A stretch of DNA of 64,000 bases from Mycobacterium fragae (GTDB taxonomy: Bacteria; Actinomycetota; Actinomycetes; Mycobacteriales; Mycobacteriaceae), in contig NZ_LQOW01000014.1 of NCBI RefSeq assembly GCF_002102185.1, forward strand, positions 186,001-250,000, given 5' to 3'. A model generated the notes under the pieces. The model was not told the origin of the DNA, did no database searches, and saw only the letters and a program-made list of their open reading frames with translations. Both the position numbers and the translations under genes were made by a program. Below are positions 45,488 through 58,491 of the stretch, piece after piece (the stretch's first letter is position 1; each line of letters starts with the position of its first letter).

Positions 45488-45516
45488 TTGCCTAACGTTC
45501 GTATCTAACTTACGCT
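45488..45516 (+). promoter_or_regulatory. Candidate promoter of the acyl-CoA synthetase gene
   Basis: TTGCCT (45488-45493) and TACGCT (45511-45516) with 17-bp spacing, ~145 bp upstream of the start codon. Consensus fit is moderate. It lies directly after the 13-bp palindrome. Confidence 0.45.
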
Positions 45517-45660
45517 AGCGTGCGGGATCGCCCAGGCATTGTCAGTCGAGCTTGGCGCATCCTGCAGCGGACGAAAGTCAATCCACATGCCGACAAATCC
45601 CACCGGCGTGTTCATCGATGCATGCACCCGGAGTAGCCACCAAGGAAGAAGCAGTACGTC

Positions 45661-47284
<1,624 letters not shown>

Positions 47285-47292
<8 letters not shown>

Positions 47293-48289
47293 CGAAGTTG
47301 CGGTCCGACCGCCCGCGGATGGTGCGGATAGGATTGCATGGGCGAAAGCGAAAACGTTCGACGAATTCGCCGTGATCTGCTGCGGTCAACCGAACCTCAA
47401 GCTGTTGAGTGATCCGGATTCGTTTTCACTTACCCAGCGGGTGGGTCGCATGGGCCCGGTTGCTATCGCCGAGCTCATCGTCGGTTCGGAGATTTCGATC
47501 GAACGCGGCCAGCTGTGCAACTCCTATCGAGTGCTTGTGCCGCAGTCGGGCCACGCGGTGTCTGTACATCGAGATGTAACGGTGACGGCCGGCCCCGGCA
47601 CAGCCGCTGTGTTAGCGCCGGAGGGTCATGCCGCTTCGCACTGGGCGGCGGGCACCCGAATGATAGCCCTCAGATTCGACCGTGGTGTTGTCGACGATGC
47701 TCTGCGCGATGCAGTCGGTCGCCAGGTGACGTCTCAAATCGACTTCGCACCTGTCATGCCAATCACCTCTGCGGTGACCCAAAGCTGGGTCAACATGCTG
47801 GTGCTGTTCACAAAGCAGCTTTTTCGGCCCGACAACCTGCTCAACCAACCACTTGTCGGATTACCGTTCGTCGACAGCCTGGTTCGCGGCCTTTTACTCG
47901 CCACTAACCACCCCCACCGTGACGCGCTCACTGGAGGCGGAGAGTTCATTGCGTCACGCACAGTTCGTACCGCAATTGAGATTATCGAAGACGAAGCGCA
48001 TCTGCCCTTGACGCTGTCTTCGATCGCCGCCCGTAGTCATGCCAGCGTCCGTTCACTACAGCAAGGTTTCCAGCGCCATCTGGAGACATCGCCAACGGCA
48101 TATCTGCGCGAGGTCCGGCTACGGCGAGCGCACCAGACACTGCTGGAGTCCAACCCGTCGACGGTCACAGTGGCGTCGGTTGCCTACCGCTGGGGGTTCA
48201 CCAACCTCGGCCGCTTCGCCAGAGCGCATGCCAAGCGCTACGGCGAGGCGCCTTCGGTGACCTTGCGTACTGCATTTCGGGCTCCGTGA
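47285..48289 (+). CDS. AraC family transcriptional regulator (third paralogue)
   Basis: A 334-aa AraC protein with the same plan as the two copies at 35.7-37.8 kb: a ligand-binding N-domain (FDEFAVICCGQPNLKLLSDPDSFSLTQRVGRMGPVA), then HTH pair (SIAARSHASVRSLQQGFQRHL; VASVAYRWGFTNLGRFARAHAKRY). Sequence similarity to the 36723-37769 copy is strong over the whole length. ATG 47285 overlaps the ligase gene by eight bases. It is followed 86 bp later by the FAD-linked oxidase gene. Confidence 0.9.
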
Positions 48290-48322
48290 GACCCACCTCC
48301 GTCTCGCGCTTTGTCCGAAACA

Positions 48323-48356
48323 CTGCGCTAATCGGATAGGCAGTCTGCGATTATCC
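48323..48356 (+). promoter_or_regulatory. 22-bp-spaced direct repeat upstream of the FAD-linked oxidase gene
   Basis: CTGCGCTAATCGGA (from 48323) and CTGCGATTATCCCC (from 48345) are imperfect direct repeats offset by 22 bp, two helical turns. They lie 20-53 bp ahead of the start codon. The spacing matches the AraC-type site at 37860-37900, though the words differ apart from the TGCG core. Confidence 0.45.
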
Positions 48357-48375
48357 CCCTTAGCGTTGCACCTCT

Positions 48376-49797
48376 ATGAGACATGCAGAATCCCTTCCTG
48401 GACAGCAATTTTCGGACCTGCAGATCACTAGGTTAAGTAGTCGGCTGGTCGGCGATGTGGTGCATCCGCGGCACCCCGACTACCAACGCGAACGCCGAAT
48501 CTGGAACTACATGATCGACCGCCATCCGGCGGTAGTGGTTCGGTGCGCTACAGATGCCGATGTCGCCACAACGATCGCATTCGCCCGTGAGCACGCTGTT
48601 CCGCTGACGGTCAAAGCAGGCGGGCACAGTGTCGCAGGGCACTCAATGATCGACAACGGCGTCGTCATCGACCTCAGTATGATGCGCAAGGTCAGCGTTT
48701 CTCCCGATGCGGGCCTTGCGCGGGTCGGCGGCGGCTGCTTGCTCTCCGATATGGACCGTGCCACACAGCCTTTCGGTCTTGCAACGCCCGCGGGCGTGAT
48801 GTCGCGAACCGGTGTCGCGGGCTTGGCGCTCGGTGGCGGCATGGGTTGGCTGACGCGCAAGCACGGTCTTACCTGCGACCACCTGATCTCAGCGCGAGTG
48901 GTCCTGGCCGACGGCAGCGTGGTGACTACTAGCGCTCACGAGGAGCCCGACCTCTATTGGGGCTTGCGCGGTGCGGGCGCCAACTTTGGGGTGGTAACGG
49001 AATTCGAGTTTGCGACCCAGGTCGTGGGTCCCACGGTTCCTCTCGGTATTGCCCTCTACCGCCTGTCCGACGCCGCACGTGCGATCACCCACCAATCGCA
49101 GACGATGCGTCGCGCTAGCGATGATCTCAAGGTGATGGTGTACCTGCGCCGCGCGGTCGCGGAGCCTGGAGTGCCCGATGAACTGGTCGGCGCGCCCGTA
49201 TGCGTATTCGTAAGTGTGTGGACCGGAGATCCCGCAGACGGTCGCCAGGTCCATGAGGACCTGTGGGCCGGGGCACCGCGGGTGTTCGGCATCGTTCAAC
49301 ACTTGCCGTATCTCGAGCTGCAGTCATTGAATGACAGTGCGCTCGGGCCTGGTTCATGTAACTACACGAAGGGCGGCTATGTCGGCGAAATCAGCGACGG
49401 CTGCATCGAGAGCCTCATCGAGTCAGCGACGAAACTGCCCAATGAGCTCTCAGCCGTTGAGTTCGGGTATCAACACGGCGCCCAGGACCGGCTTCCCGAG
49501 GACGACGCCGCGTTTGCCGACCGTCACGCCGACAACCTCGTCAACGTACTGGGCCGATGGCAACCCAACGACGACTCGCAGCGCCACATCGATTGGGTAA
49601 GAGAAACGTTCGCTGGGACGAGTGCCTGGCAGACCGGCGGCTTATACTCGAATTTCATGGCCGTCGACGATGACGACCGGGTGCGGGACGCCTATCGAGG
49701 CGGAAAGTACGAGCGGCTGGCCACGATCAAGGCCAAATACGACCCTGACAACATCTTCTGCAACAATCCAAACATCCCGCCGACCAAGGAAACTTGA
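48376..49797 (+). CDS. FAD-linked oxidase, berberine-bridge-enzyme (BBE) family
   Basis: A 473-aa VAO/PCMH-fold flavoprotein. The likely 8alpha-histidyl FAD link is H84 in KAGGHSVAGHS. GVAGLALGGGMGWLTRKHGLTCDHL follows, and the C-terminal BBE signature is YDPDNIFCNNPNIPP. The second covalent position (GxC in bicovalent enzymes) is GVM here, so the flavin is probably monocovalent. BBE-type oxidases act on sugars, alkaloids or alcohols using O2. It is the last gene of the island, 18 bp from convergent lpqB. Confidence 0.88.
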   Translation: MRHAESLPGQQFSDLQITRLSSRLVGDVVHPRHPDYQRERRIWNYMIDRHPAVVVRCATDADVATTIAFAREHAVPLTVKAGGHSVAGHSMIDNGVVIDLSMMRKVSVSPDAGLARVGGGCLLSDMDRATQPFGLATPAGVMSRTGVAGLALGGGMGWLTRKHGLTCDHLISARVVLADGSVVTTSAHEEPDLYWGLRGAGANFGVVTEFEFATQVVGPTVPLGIALYRLSDAARAITHQSQTMRRASDDLKVMVYLRRAVAEPGVPDELVGAPVCVFVSVWTGDPADGRQVHEDLWAGAPRVFGIVQHLPYLELQSLNDSALGPGSCNYTKGGYVGEISDGCIESLIESATKLPNELSAVEFGYQHGAQDRLPEDDAAFADRHADNLVNVLGRWQPNDDSQRHIDWVRETFAGTSAWQTGGLYSNFMAVDDDDRVRDAYRGGKYERLATIKAKYDPDNIFCNNPNIPPTKET

Positions 49798-49815
49798 GTG
49801 AGCACGTGACTCAAC

Positions 49816-51576
49816 TCATCCCGGCATCACCGGAACCGCGCCGGCCACCATGAAGGGCTGAACATCCAGCCAGCCCTGCGGTCCTTCCGCGCCCGAGACC
49901 GACAGCTGCATGACCCCGCGCGGATCGGCGACGTACACCGTCGACGGATTGGCCGCGATCGTCGATACCGGAAGCTGCAGATTCCCGCTCGGCGCATCGG
50001 AATTCACCCCGTCGAGGTTCACATACGACACCGGATGCGCGGGATCGGTGCGGCTCACCGCGATGTCGTCGTCGGTGCGCCACGACAACGACACCACCGA
50101 GGAACCCAGCCCAAACCCGAGCCGGCGCGGAAACGTCAGCGCGAATTGGCCGGCCTGCGTCTGCTCGACGCTGGCCAGAATCACCTGGCCCTCGATCACC
50201 ATTGCCGCCCGCGTTCCGTCCCGGGACAACTGCAGCTCGGTGATCGCGCCCGGGAAGCGGCTGGACACCGCGGCCGAGTCCACCGGCAAACGCGCGGGCT
50301 GGCCCGAGGCCGTCTCCTGAATGGCGCGCAGCACGTTGTTGCCGTCGGCGACCACCCACACCGCGTCGTCGAGCGACCAGCTCGGCCGCGACAAGCTGTG
50401 CCCGTCCGCGGCTTGGCCCGCCTCGCCGCCGAGATCGCCGATCCACAGCGACGACGCCATGTCCGGAGCGCCGGGCCGCAGCGTCACCACCGACGCCACC
50501 TGATGCCCGCTGCGCGACAACGCGGCGCTGGTTTGATCCGTCGTACGCCCGAATGCGCCCGGCACCGGGCTGGCGTGCTGGCCGTCCAGCAACACCAGTC
50601 GCCCGCCGATCAGCGCGTGCACACCAGCCGCTGCGCCCTCTGCCACACCGGGATCGGTGGCCGCCACATCCGAGGTCTTCCACCCGTCGGCAAACCTGTC
50701 GTCCAGCGCGGTGCCGTCGACGGTGATCACATATGGCCCCTTGATGTCGGCTCGCGCCAATGTCCAAATGATCTGCGCGGCAAGCAATTGCCTACTGTGC
50801 GGATCGGGGGTCGTCAGCATCTCCAGATCGATCCGGGCCCCGCCGTAGCCACGGCCGACACCGCTCTTGCCGCCGTCGGCACGCGTCACCGGTCCGCGCA
50901 GCCGCAGCGGCGGACCCAACATGTTGTGCACGGATTTGGCCATCTCCGGACGCGGCCCGGCGATCAGCTTGGACACCAGCTCGGTGGCCAACTGATCGGG
51001 ATCGGACACCGCGACATACCGCGGGTCCGGAACCATTGTTTTTCCGGTCGGGTCAGAGAAGTACAACGTGTTGCGCTTATACGTGGCCTGGAATTGTTTC
51101 CAGTCCAGAAAGACGCCATTGGGCAGCCGATCGATCCGCCAGCCGCCCGGTGTCTTGACCAGTTCGATCGGACCCGGATCGGGGAGCACCCCTTCGGCGG
51201 TCTCGAATACTCCCATGTCCGAAAGCGAGCCGAGGATGTCTGCCCGCATGGTGACCGAAACCCGGTCGGTGGCCCGGGTTTCCACGAAGACCACGTGGTC
51301 GATCAGCAGCGAGCTACCGGCGTCGTCCCACGCGTTGGACGCCGATGGCGTGAGGAACTGGCGGGCCGCCAGATGCCGGTTGGCGGGATCGGCTGTGGCT
51401 TTGAGGAATTCGCGCAACAGCAGATCGGGATCCATGCCCGGCGTCGGCTTGGGCAGATTGGACGGCGCCGGTCGCTCGACGGTGCCGATGGCCTGCGGCG
51501 CCGACGCGCTCGGGACATCGGCGCATCCCGCGAGCACGACGGCCAGAGCGAACATCAGCCCGGCCAGTCGACGCAT
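49816..51576 (-). CDS. lpqB: Lipoprotein LpqB, MtrB sensor partner
   Basis: A 586-aa lipoprotein. The N-terminal signal ends at a lipobox LAGC (Cys18), then a GerMN-type domain ([12 protein letters not shown]...) and a C-terminal beta-propeller-like region. In mycobacteria LpqB binds the extracellular domain of MtrB and tunes MtrA activation. The ATG overlaps the mtrB stop (TGATG). It marks the right edge of the accessory island: in M. tuberculosis it lies much closer to comF. Confidence 0.95.
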   Translation of the reverse strand: MRRLAGLMFALAVVLAGCADVPSASAPQAIGTVERPAPSNLPKPTPGMDPDLLLREFLKATADPANRHLAARQFLTPSASNAWDDAGSSLLIDHVVFVETRATDRVSVTMRADILGSLSDMGVFETAEGVLPDPGPIELVKTPGGWRIDRLPNGVFLDWKQFQATYKRNTLYFSDPTGKTMVPDPRYVAVSDPDQLATELVSKLIAGPRPEMAKSVHNMLGPPLRLRGPVTRADGGKSGVGRGYGGARIDLEMLTTPDPHSRQLLAAQIIWTLARADIKGPYVITVDGTALDDRFADGWKTSDVAATDPGVAEGAAAGVHALIGGRLVLLDGQHASPVPGAFGRTTDQTSAALSRSGHQVASVVTLRPGAPDMASSLWIGDLGGEAGQAADGHSLSRPSWSLDDAVWVVADGNNVLRAIQETASGQPARLPVDSAAVSSRFPGAITELQLSRDGTRAAMVIEGQVILASVEQTQAGQFALTFPRRLGFGLGSSVVSLSWRTDDDIAVSRTDPAHPVSYVNLDGVNSDAPSGNLQLPVSTIAANPSTVYVADPRGVMQLSVSGAEGPQGWLDVQPFMVAGAVPVMPG

Positions 51577-53234
51577 CAGACGCCCCTCTCGGCGTGCTCC
51601 CGCGGCCGAGACTTACGCTCTTTGCGTTCTGGCGCAATCGGTTTCATCGGCAATGGACTGGTGGTGACCTTGTGCCCCCGCACCAGCGGCAGGGTCAGCC
51701 GGAAGCAGGCGCCGTTGCCCGGCTCGCCCCAGGCCTCGAGCCGGCCCTGATGCAAACGCGCGTCCTCGACGCTGATGGCCAGGCCCAGCCCGGTCCCACC
51801 GGAGCGCCGCACTCGCGACGGGTCCGACCGCCAGAACCGGCTGAACACTAGCTTCTCCTCGCCCGGCCGCAGCCCGACCCCATAGTCGCGCACGGTGACC
51901 GCGACGGTGTCCTCGTCGGCGGCCATTCGGATCCGCACCGGCTTACGCTCGGCGTGATCGATGGCGTTCGCGATCAGATTGCGCAGGATCCGCTCGACGC
52001 GGCGAGCATCGACTTCGGCGATCACCTCGTCAGGCGGCAGGTCGACAATCAGCTGGACCCCGGCATCTTGGGCCAGGTGGCCCACGTTGCCCAGTGCGCT
52101 GTTGACCGTCGAACGGAGGTCGACGGCCTCAACCGACAGCTCGGCCACGCCCGCGTCGTGCCGGGAGATTTCGAGCAGGTCGTTGAGCAGTGATTCAAAC
52201 CGGTCCAGCTCGCTGACCATCAATTCGATGGACCGTCGCAGCGCCGGTTCGAGGTCTTCGCTGTGGTCGTAGATCAGGTCGGCGGCCATCCGAACTGTGG
52301 TCAGCGGCGTGCGCAATTCGTGGCTGACGTCGGAGGTGAACCGCCGCTGCAGGTTGCCGAACTCCTCCAGTTGAGCGATCTGCCGCGACAGGCTTTCGGC
52401 CATGTCGTTGAACGACACCGCAAGCCGGGCCATGTCGTCCTCGCCGCGCACCGGCATCCGCTCGGAGAGGTGGCCTTCGGCGAAGCGTTCGGCGGTGCGT
52501 GCCGCGGCCCGCACCGGGACCACCACCTGCCGGGAGACCAGCAGCGCGATACCGGCCAGCAGTACCAGCAGCACCAGACCGCCGGTGGCCATGGTGCCGC
52601 GGACCAGCGAGATCGTGCTCTGCTCGTTGCCCAGCGGGAAGATCAGGTAGAGCTCCAGGTTCGTCACCCGCGACGACGTCGGGGTGCCGATGACCAGCGC
52701 CGGACCCGAGAAGCCGTCGGTATGCACGGTGGCGTACTGGTAGGCCACCTGGCCGGCCTTGACGAAGTCGCGCAGCGCCGCGGGCAGCTGGTCGACGGGT
52801 CCGGCCGCCGCCGCGGGCCGAGGGCCGTAGCCGGGGACCACCAGCACCGCATCGAACGCACCGGCAAGACCGGCGCCGGACGTCGGATCGGTTTTCGACG
52901 TCAACGTGTTGCGGGCGAGCTGCAGGCTGCTTTCCAGCGAACGCGCTTCCTCCCCGCTGACGATCCCGCTCACGGTGGTGCGCGCCCGCTCGATCTGCTC
53001 GGTGGCCGCGCGCACCTTGACGTCGAGCACACGGTTGGTGACCTGACTGGTCAGCACGAAGCCCAGCACCAGGATCAGCGCGAGTGACATCCCGATCGTC
53101 AGCGCCACCACCCGCAGTTGGAGCGAGCGGCGCCAGGCAACGCTTACGGCCCGCCGCATCGCACCGATACCCCGCGTCAACGGGCCAGATCTGCCCCAAC
53201 GACCCCGAACGCGTCGCCGAGAGCCGAAAATCAC
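51576..53234 (-). CDS. mtrB: Sensor histidine kinase MtrB
   Basis: A 552-aa transmembrane kinase. A transmembrane segment lies at ~42-63 and another at ~215-235. The extracytoplasmic loop between them is the LpqB-binding region. HAMP (~236-290) is followed by the H-box [11 protein letters not shown] with phospho-acceptor H305, an N-box ([10 protein letters not shown]) and the G boxes ([27 protein letters not shown]). GTG 53234 overlaps the mtrA stop (GTGA). MtrAB controls cell division, wall metabolism and dnaA/ripA expression. Confidence 0.97.
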   Translation of the reverse strand: MIFGSRRRVRGRWGRSGPLTRGIGAMRRAVSVAWRRSLQLRVVALTIGMSLALILVLGFVLTSQVTNRVLDVKVRAATEQIERARTTVSGIVSGEEARSLESSLQLARNTLTSKTDPTSGAGLAGAFDAVLVVPGYGPRPAAAAGPVDQLPAALRDFVKAGQVAYQYATVHTDGFSGPALVIGTPTSSRVTNLELYLIFPLGNEQSTISLVRGTMATGGLVLLVLLAGIALLVSRQVVVPVRAAARTAERFAEGHLSERMPVRGEDDMARLAVSFNDMAESLSRQIAQLEEFGNLQRRFTSDVSHELRTPLTTVRMAADLIYDHSEDLEPALRRSIELMVSELDRFESLLNDLLEISRHDAGVAELSVEAVDLRSTVNSALGNVGHLAQDAGVQLIVDLPPDEVIAEVDARRVERILRNLIANAIDHAERKPVRIRMAADEDTVAVTVRDYGVGLRPGEEKLVFSRFWRSDPSRVRRSGGTGLGLAISVEDARLHQGRLEAWGEPGNGACFRLTLPLVRGHKVTTSPLPMKPIAPERKERKSRPREHAERGV

Positions 53235-53917
53235 GGCGGTCCGGCCTTGTAACCCACTCCTCGAACGGTCAGGACAACGGTCGGGTTCTCGGGGTCTTTT
53301 TCGACCTTGGCCCGCAGACGCTGGACATGCACATTCACCAAGCGGGTATCCGCTGGGTGACGGTATCCCCACACCTGTTCGAGCAGCACATCACGAGTAA
53401 ACACCTGGCGGGGTTTGCGTGCCAGCGCGACCAGCAGGTCGAACTCCAGCGGTGTCAGCGAGATCTGCTCGCCGTTGCGAGTGACCTTGTGCGCCGGCAC
53501 ATCGATGTCGACGTCCGCGATCGACAGCATCTCCGCGGGCTCGTCTTCGTTGCGGCGCAGCCGTGCCCGCACCCGAGCGACCAACTCCTTGGGTTTGAAC
53601 GGCTTCATGACGTAGTCGTCGGCGCCCGACTCCAGACCGAGTACCACGTCGACGGTGTCGGTCTTGGCCGTCAGCATCACGATCGGCACGCCGGAATCCG
53701 CGCGCAGCACCCGGCACACGTCGATGCCGTTCATGCCGGGCAGCATCAGGTCCAGCAGCACCAGGTCGGGCCGCAGCTCACGCACCGCGGTGAGCGCCTG
53801 GGTGCCGTCACCGATGACCGCGGTGTCGAAACCTTCCCCGCGCAGCACAATGGTCAGCATCTCGGCCAGCGAAGCGTCGTCATCGACGACAAGAATCCTT
53901 TGCCTCATGGTGTCCAT
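53231..53917 (-). CDS. mtrA: Response regulator MtrA
   Basis: A 228-aa OmpR/PhoB-type regulator. Receiver domain with acidic cluster DDD (12-14), phosphorylation site D56 ([10 protein letters not shown]) and the TAKTDTVD switch; winged-helix C-terminus ([11 protein letters not shown] ... [28 protein letters not shown]). Essential in M. tuberculosis. ATG 53917 starts [15 protein letters not shown], the start used in that species. It leads the mtrA-mtrB-lpqB operon. Confidence 0.98.
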   Translation of the reverse strand: MDTMRQRILVVDDDASLAEMLTIVLRGEGFDTAVIGDGTQALTAVRELRPDLVLLDLMLPGMNGIDVCRVLRADSGVPIVMLTAKTDTVDVVLGLESGADDYVMKPFKPKELVARVRARLRRNEDEPAEMLSIADVDIDVPAHKVTRNGEQISLTPLEFDLLVALARKPRQVFTRDVLLEQVWGYRHPADTRLVNVHVQRLRAKVEKDPENPTVVLTVRGVGYKAGPP

Positions 53918-53969
53918 GGTGTCACCAGATCGCGACAAAACTGGGCTGACACACGCGGTTTCTTCCAGT

Positions 53970-54602
53970 TCAGTGGGCGGACAGCCGGCCAGCGAGCTCT
54001 TTTGCGTCCACGTCCGCGTCGACCACCAGCCATCTGCCGCCCCAGCCGGCGGCGGCCAAATCGGCGTACACCTCGCCGGTGCGCTGCTGCAACTCGTTGT
54101 CGCGTTCGTACACATCACGGGCGCGGCTGGCGTCCCGGCGGGCCCGTTCACGAGCGCGCTGCTCGGCGAGGGCAGCCGAAACCCCAAGCAGCACTTGCCA
54201 ATCGGGTGCGGGAAGCCGCAACCGGTGGTATTCGATCTCGTGCACCCAGCTGACCACCTCACCGTCGGCGCCCTGGTGCAGGCGCGCTGCGCTGTAGGCG
54301 GCGTTGGACGCCACGTAGCGATCCAGGATCACCACATCGTGGTCATCGGCCAGCCCGCGGATCTGTTCGGCGGCTCCGGCGCGGTCCAGCGCGAACAGCA
54401 TCGCCATCGCATACACCGAAGAGGCCAGGTCACCGTGCTGGCCGTGCAGCGCCTCGGCGGCCACGTCGGCGGCCACCGACTGCCCGTAGCGCGGGAAGGC
54501 CAGCGTGGCCACCGACTTCCCGGCTGCCTCCCACGCGGCGCGCAGCCCGTCCGTCAACGTCCGCTTGCCGGCGCCGTCGACGCCTTCGATGGCGATCAGC
54601 AC
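53970..54602 (-). CDS. tmk: Thymidylate kinase
   Basis: A 210-aa dTMP kinase (dTMP to dTDP). P-loop EGVDGAGKRT (~6-15), a DR(Y) motif (VVILDRYVASNAAYSAARLH) and a LID-like region (RARERARRDASRARDVYERDNE) match M. tuberculosis-type Tmk. It lies 52 bp upstream of mtrA and 29 bp from sahH, likely in the same transcription unit. Confidence 0.97.
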   Translation of the reverse strand: MLIAIEGVDGAGKRTLTDGLRAAWEAAGKSVATLAFPRYGQSVAADVAAEALHGQHGDLASSVYAMAMLFALDRAGAAEQIRGLADDHDVVILDRYVASNAAYSAARLHQGADGEVVSWVHEIEYHRLRLPAPDWQVLLGVSAALAEQRARERARRDASRARDVYERDNELQQRTGEVYADLAAAGWGGRWLVVDADVDAKELAGRLSAH

Positions 54603-54631
54603 GCCGCGAGCCTATCGGCGCATGACCTAAC

Positions 54632-56116
<1,485 letters not shown>

Positions 56117-56187
56117 TCCCTCGTCGGTCGGTCAACTAGTTAGCTTGCATATACATTAGTCCGGGCGCGGCGAAGGTGCTAACCGGG

Positions 56188-56832
56188 TCAGTCTGACTGT
56201 ATGACGCCGTACCGTTCGGCGGCCGGGGTGAACAGTCGGGCCAGATCGGCGGCGACGTCGTGGTCGGCCTCCGGCGGCATCGACACATAGCTCATCGCCA
56301 GCCGGACGACGGCCCGCGCCAGAATGCCGGCGTCGTCCTCGCTGGCCTTGACCCAGCTGTGCATGAACGTCGACGTCAGCCGGTTTGAACAGTGCGTGAT
56401 GATCGGCGCGCTGTCGGTGGTGATGATCTGCAACAGGTCGGGCTTGGCGACGCCGGTCAGCAGCGAGATCACCAGTGGGTCGGCCGCTGATTCGGCAAAA
56501 AACAATCGGAAGCCCTCCAGGAAGGCGGCGTAGATGTCGCCGACATTGTTATCGATAGCGGCGTGTATGACGTCGACCAACTGATCGGCCAGCCGCAGCG
56601 CGTAGCCCTGGGCTAGACCTTGCCGCGAGCCGAACTCGTTGTAGATGGTTTGGCGGCTGATGCCCGCGGCGCGTGCCACGTCGGCCAGCGTGATGGCCGA
56701 CCAGTCGCGGCCCTGCAGCAGGTCCCGCATCGCGTCGAGCACTGAATCACGCAGCAGGGCCCGTGACGCCTCGGCGTACGGGACCCGCTTCACATGCGCG
56801 ACACTAGCGCTCACAGCGACACTTGCCGTCAC
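56188..56832 (-). CDS. TetR family regulator of the alkB-rubredoxin operon
   Basis: A 214-aa regulator. N-terminal HTH at residues ~30-75 ([30 protein letters not shown]), then a helical effector domain. GTG 56832 overlaps the rubB stop (GTGA), so it is the last gene of alkB-rubA-rubB-tetR. In M. tuberculosis the equivalent Rv3249c is reported to repress alkB. The 27-bp dyad in front of alkB is its natural target. Confidence 0.9.
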   Translation of the reverse strand: MTASVAVSASVAHVKRVPYAEASRALLRDSVLDAMRDLLQGRDWSAITLADVARAAGISRQTIYNEFGSRQGLAQGYALRLADQLVDVIHAAIDNNVGDIYAAFLEGFRLFFAESAADPLVISLLTGVAKPDLLQIITTDSAPIITHCSNRLTSTFMHSWVKASEDDAGILARAVVRLAMSYVSMPPEADHDVAADLARLFTPAAERYGVIQSD

Positions 56833-57011
56833 GAACGTGCGACTTCCACCATCTCGAAGTCTGCCTTCGCGGCGCCGCAGTCCGGGCAGCTCCAGTCGTC
56901 GGGAATGTCATCCCAGCGGGTGCCCGCCGCGATGCCGTCTTCCGGCCAACCCAGCGCCTCGTCGTACTCGAAGCCGCACTGGATGCAGCGAAACAGTTTG
57001 TAGTCGTTCAT
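56829..57011 (-). CDS. rubB: Rubredoxin (second copy)
   Basis: A 60-aa rubredoxin. Two CxxC pairs ([15 protein letters not shown] near the N-terminus; [13 protein letters not shown]) bind one iron. It passes electrons to the alkane hydroxylase. It overlaps rubA by four bases (ATGA) and the TetR gene by four bases. Confidence 0.93.
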   Translation of the reverse strand: MNDYKLFRCIQCGFEYDEALGWPEDGIAAGTRWDDIPDDWSCPDCGAAKADFEMVEVARS

Positions 57012-57181
57012 TTGGTGACCTCCATCTGTTCGAAATCGATCTTCTCGCGCACCCCGCAGTCGGGGCAGCCCCAGTCGTCGGGGATCTGCTGCCACGGCGT
57101 GCCAGCCGGAAACCCTTCCCGCGCAGCGCCTTTGGCTTCGTCGTAGACGTAGTCGCAGACCGGGCAGCGGTACGCGGCCAT
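57008..57181 (-). CDS. rubA: Rubredoxin (first copy)
   Basis: A 57-aa rubredoxin with C6xxC9 ([15 protein letters not shown]) and C39xxC42 ([11 protein letters not shown]). Its start overlaps the alkB stop (TGATG). Two rubredoxins after alkB are typical of actinobacterial alkane-hydroxylase operons; the two differ enough to suggest separate interactions with the hydroxylase or reductase. Confidence 0.93.
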   Translation of the reverse strand: MAAYRCPVCDYVYDEAKGAAREGFPAGTPWQQIPDDWGCPDCGVREKIDFEQMEVTK

Positions 57182-58392
57182 CACGCCACCGCCCCGTAGC
57201 GGACCAGGATCTTCTCGCGCAGCCGCGGTTGCAGGTTGGCCCGGGTGATGTCGCCGTCGTAGTGCTCGAGCACCCGGTGGTCCATCAGCCTGCGCCACAG
57301 CGGCGGGAAGTACGTCAGCCCGATCAAGGACGCGTACCCGCTGGGCAGATTGGGCGCGCCGTCCATGCTGCGCAGCGTTTGGTAACGCCGGGTCGGGTTG
57401 GCGTGGTGATCGCTGTGCCGCTGCAGGTGATACAGGAACAGGTTGGTGACGAGATGGTCGGAGTTCCAACTGTGTTCGGGGGTGCAGCGCTCGTAGCGGC
57501 CGTTGGCGTTCGTCTGCCGTAGCAGTCCGTAGTGCTCGAGGTAGTTCACCGACTCCAGCAGGGAAAAACCGTAGACCGCCTGGATGATCACGAACGGGAT
57601 CAGCGCGGGGCCGAACACGGCGATCAGCACACCCCACAACACCACCGACATCAGCCAGGCGTTGAGCACGTCGTTGGACGGGTGCCATACGCTCTTGTTC
57701 TGTCGGCGCAGGCGCTGTGCTTCCAGTCGCCAGGCCGAGCGCAAGCTACCGAAGACGCTGCGCGGCAAGAACTCCCAGAACGTCTCACCGAACCGCGACG
57801 ACGCCGGGTCCTCCGGCGTGGCCACCCGCACGTGGTGGCCGCGGTTGTGCTCGATGTAGAAGTGCCCGTAACCGGTTTGCGCAAGGGTGATCTTGGACAG
57901 CCAGCGCTCCAGCGAGTCCTTCTTGTGGCCCATCTCGTGGGCGGTGTTGATTCCGACGCCGCCGAGCGCGCCGACCGAGAGCGCCAGGCCGATCCTGGCC
58001 GGCCAGCTCAGTGACCCGTCATAGCCCAGCCAACTGAGATCCGACGCGGTGAACAGGTAGGCGCCGACCACGACGCTGAGGTACTGGAACGGGATGAACA
58101 GGTAGGTGCAGTAGCGGTAGTACTTGTCGTTCTCCAGCCACTCCATCACTTCCTCGGGCGGGTTTTGCCCGTCGGAGCCATACCGCAGGTCAAGCGCCGG
58201 CAGCAGGACATAGAGCAGGATCGGCCCGATCCAGAACAGCACCTGCGAGGCGCTCGTCCAGCCGAACTGGTTCATGGCCCAGACGATCGGCAGGATGGCC
58301 AGCAGCAGCGTCGGCACGATCAGGCCCATCAGCCACAGGTAGCGCTTCTTGTCCTGCCACACCATCGTGTCCGGGCTTAGGCCAGCGGTCAT
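57181..58392 (-). CDS. alkB: Alkane 1-monooxygenase
   Basis: A 403-aa integral-membrane non-haem di-iron hydroxylase that converts medium/long-chain alkanes to 1-alkanols. Histidine boxes [17 protein letters not shown] and [13 protein letters not shown] plus NYLEHYG are conserved; four to six hydrophobic stretches (for example [14 protein letters not shown] and [14 protein letters not shown]) are present. ATG 58392 follows GGAGG at 8 bp spacing. The operon is alkB-rubA-rubB-tetR with overlaps at each junction. Confidence 0.97.
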   Translation of the reverse strand: MTAGLSPDTMVWQDKKRYLWLMGLIVPTLLLAILPIVWAMNQFGWTSASQVLFWIGPILLYVLLPALDLRYGSDGQNPPEEVMEWLENDKYYRYCTYLFIPFQYLSVVVGAYLFTASDLSWLGYDGSLSWPARIGLALSVGALGGVGINTAHEMGHKKDSLERWLSKITLAQTGYGHFYIEHNRGHHVRVATPEDPASSRFGETFWEFLPRSVFGSLRSAWRLEAQRLRRQNKSVWHPSNDVLNAWLMSVVLWGVLIAVFGPALIPFVIIQAVYGFSLLESVNYLEHYGLLRQTNANGRYERCTPEHSWNSDHLVTNLFLYHLQRHSDHHANPTRRYQTLRSMDGAPNLPSGYASLIGLTYFPPLWRRLMDHRVLEHYDGDITRANLQPRLREKILVRYGAVA

Positions 58393-58442
58393 ATCGGCAA
58401 CCTCCTTGTGAATCACGGCACGGTGAGGTTGACAATATACGT

Positions 58443-58469
58443 CTTCGTGTCGTCTGTCTAGACACGAAG
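58443..58469. promoter_or_regulatory. 27-bp inverted repeat upstream of alkB, probable TetR operator
   Basis: CTTCGTGTC (58443-58451) and GACACGAAG (58461-58469) are perfect 9-bp arms around 9 bp. The dyad is 51-77 bp ahead of alkB, in the 99-bp gap after the APC transporter gene. Strong symmetry, typical TetR length and the TetR gene at the operon end make this the likely autoregulated operator. Confidence 0.8.
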
Positions 58470-58491
58470 AGCTATTTTGTAAAACCTGCAG

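Larger units (their letters stand above)
45352..45660. other. 309-bp divergent regulatory region (TetR / CoA ligase)
   Basis: Holds the GTAAGTGACTTAC palindrome (45467-45479), a candidate TTGCCT-N17-TACGCT promoter (45488-45516) for the ligase, and CTTAC words at 45453, 45475 and 45509. No gene is seen. It is clearly more AT-rich than the flanking genes around 45470-45510. Confidence 0.65.

Noticed and set aside
50035..51750. 571-aa + strand frame over lpqB
   Set aside because: Antisense to lpqB; Arg/His-rich, typical of GC-rich shadow frames.
56117..56187. Possible SAH riboswitch ahead of sahH
   Set aside because: The 71-bp gap shows no convincing pseudoknot-forming stems or the conserved SAH-riboswitch core; it is too short for leader plus promoter.
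58438..58449. TACGTCTTCGTG ahead of alkB as a fifth desA3-type operator
   Set aside because: It misses one of eight half-site bases and has no partner at 15 bp; it overlaps the stronger 27-bp dyad.
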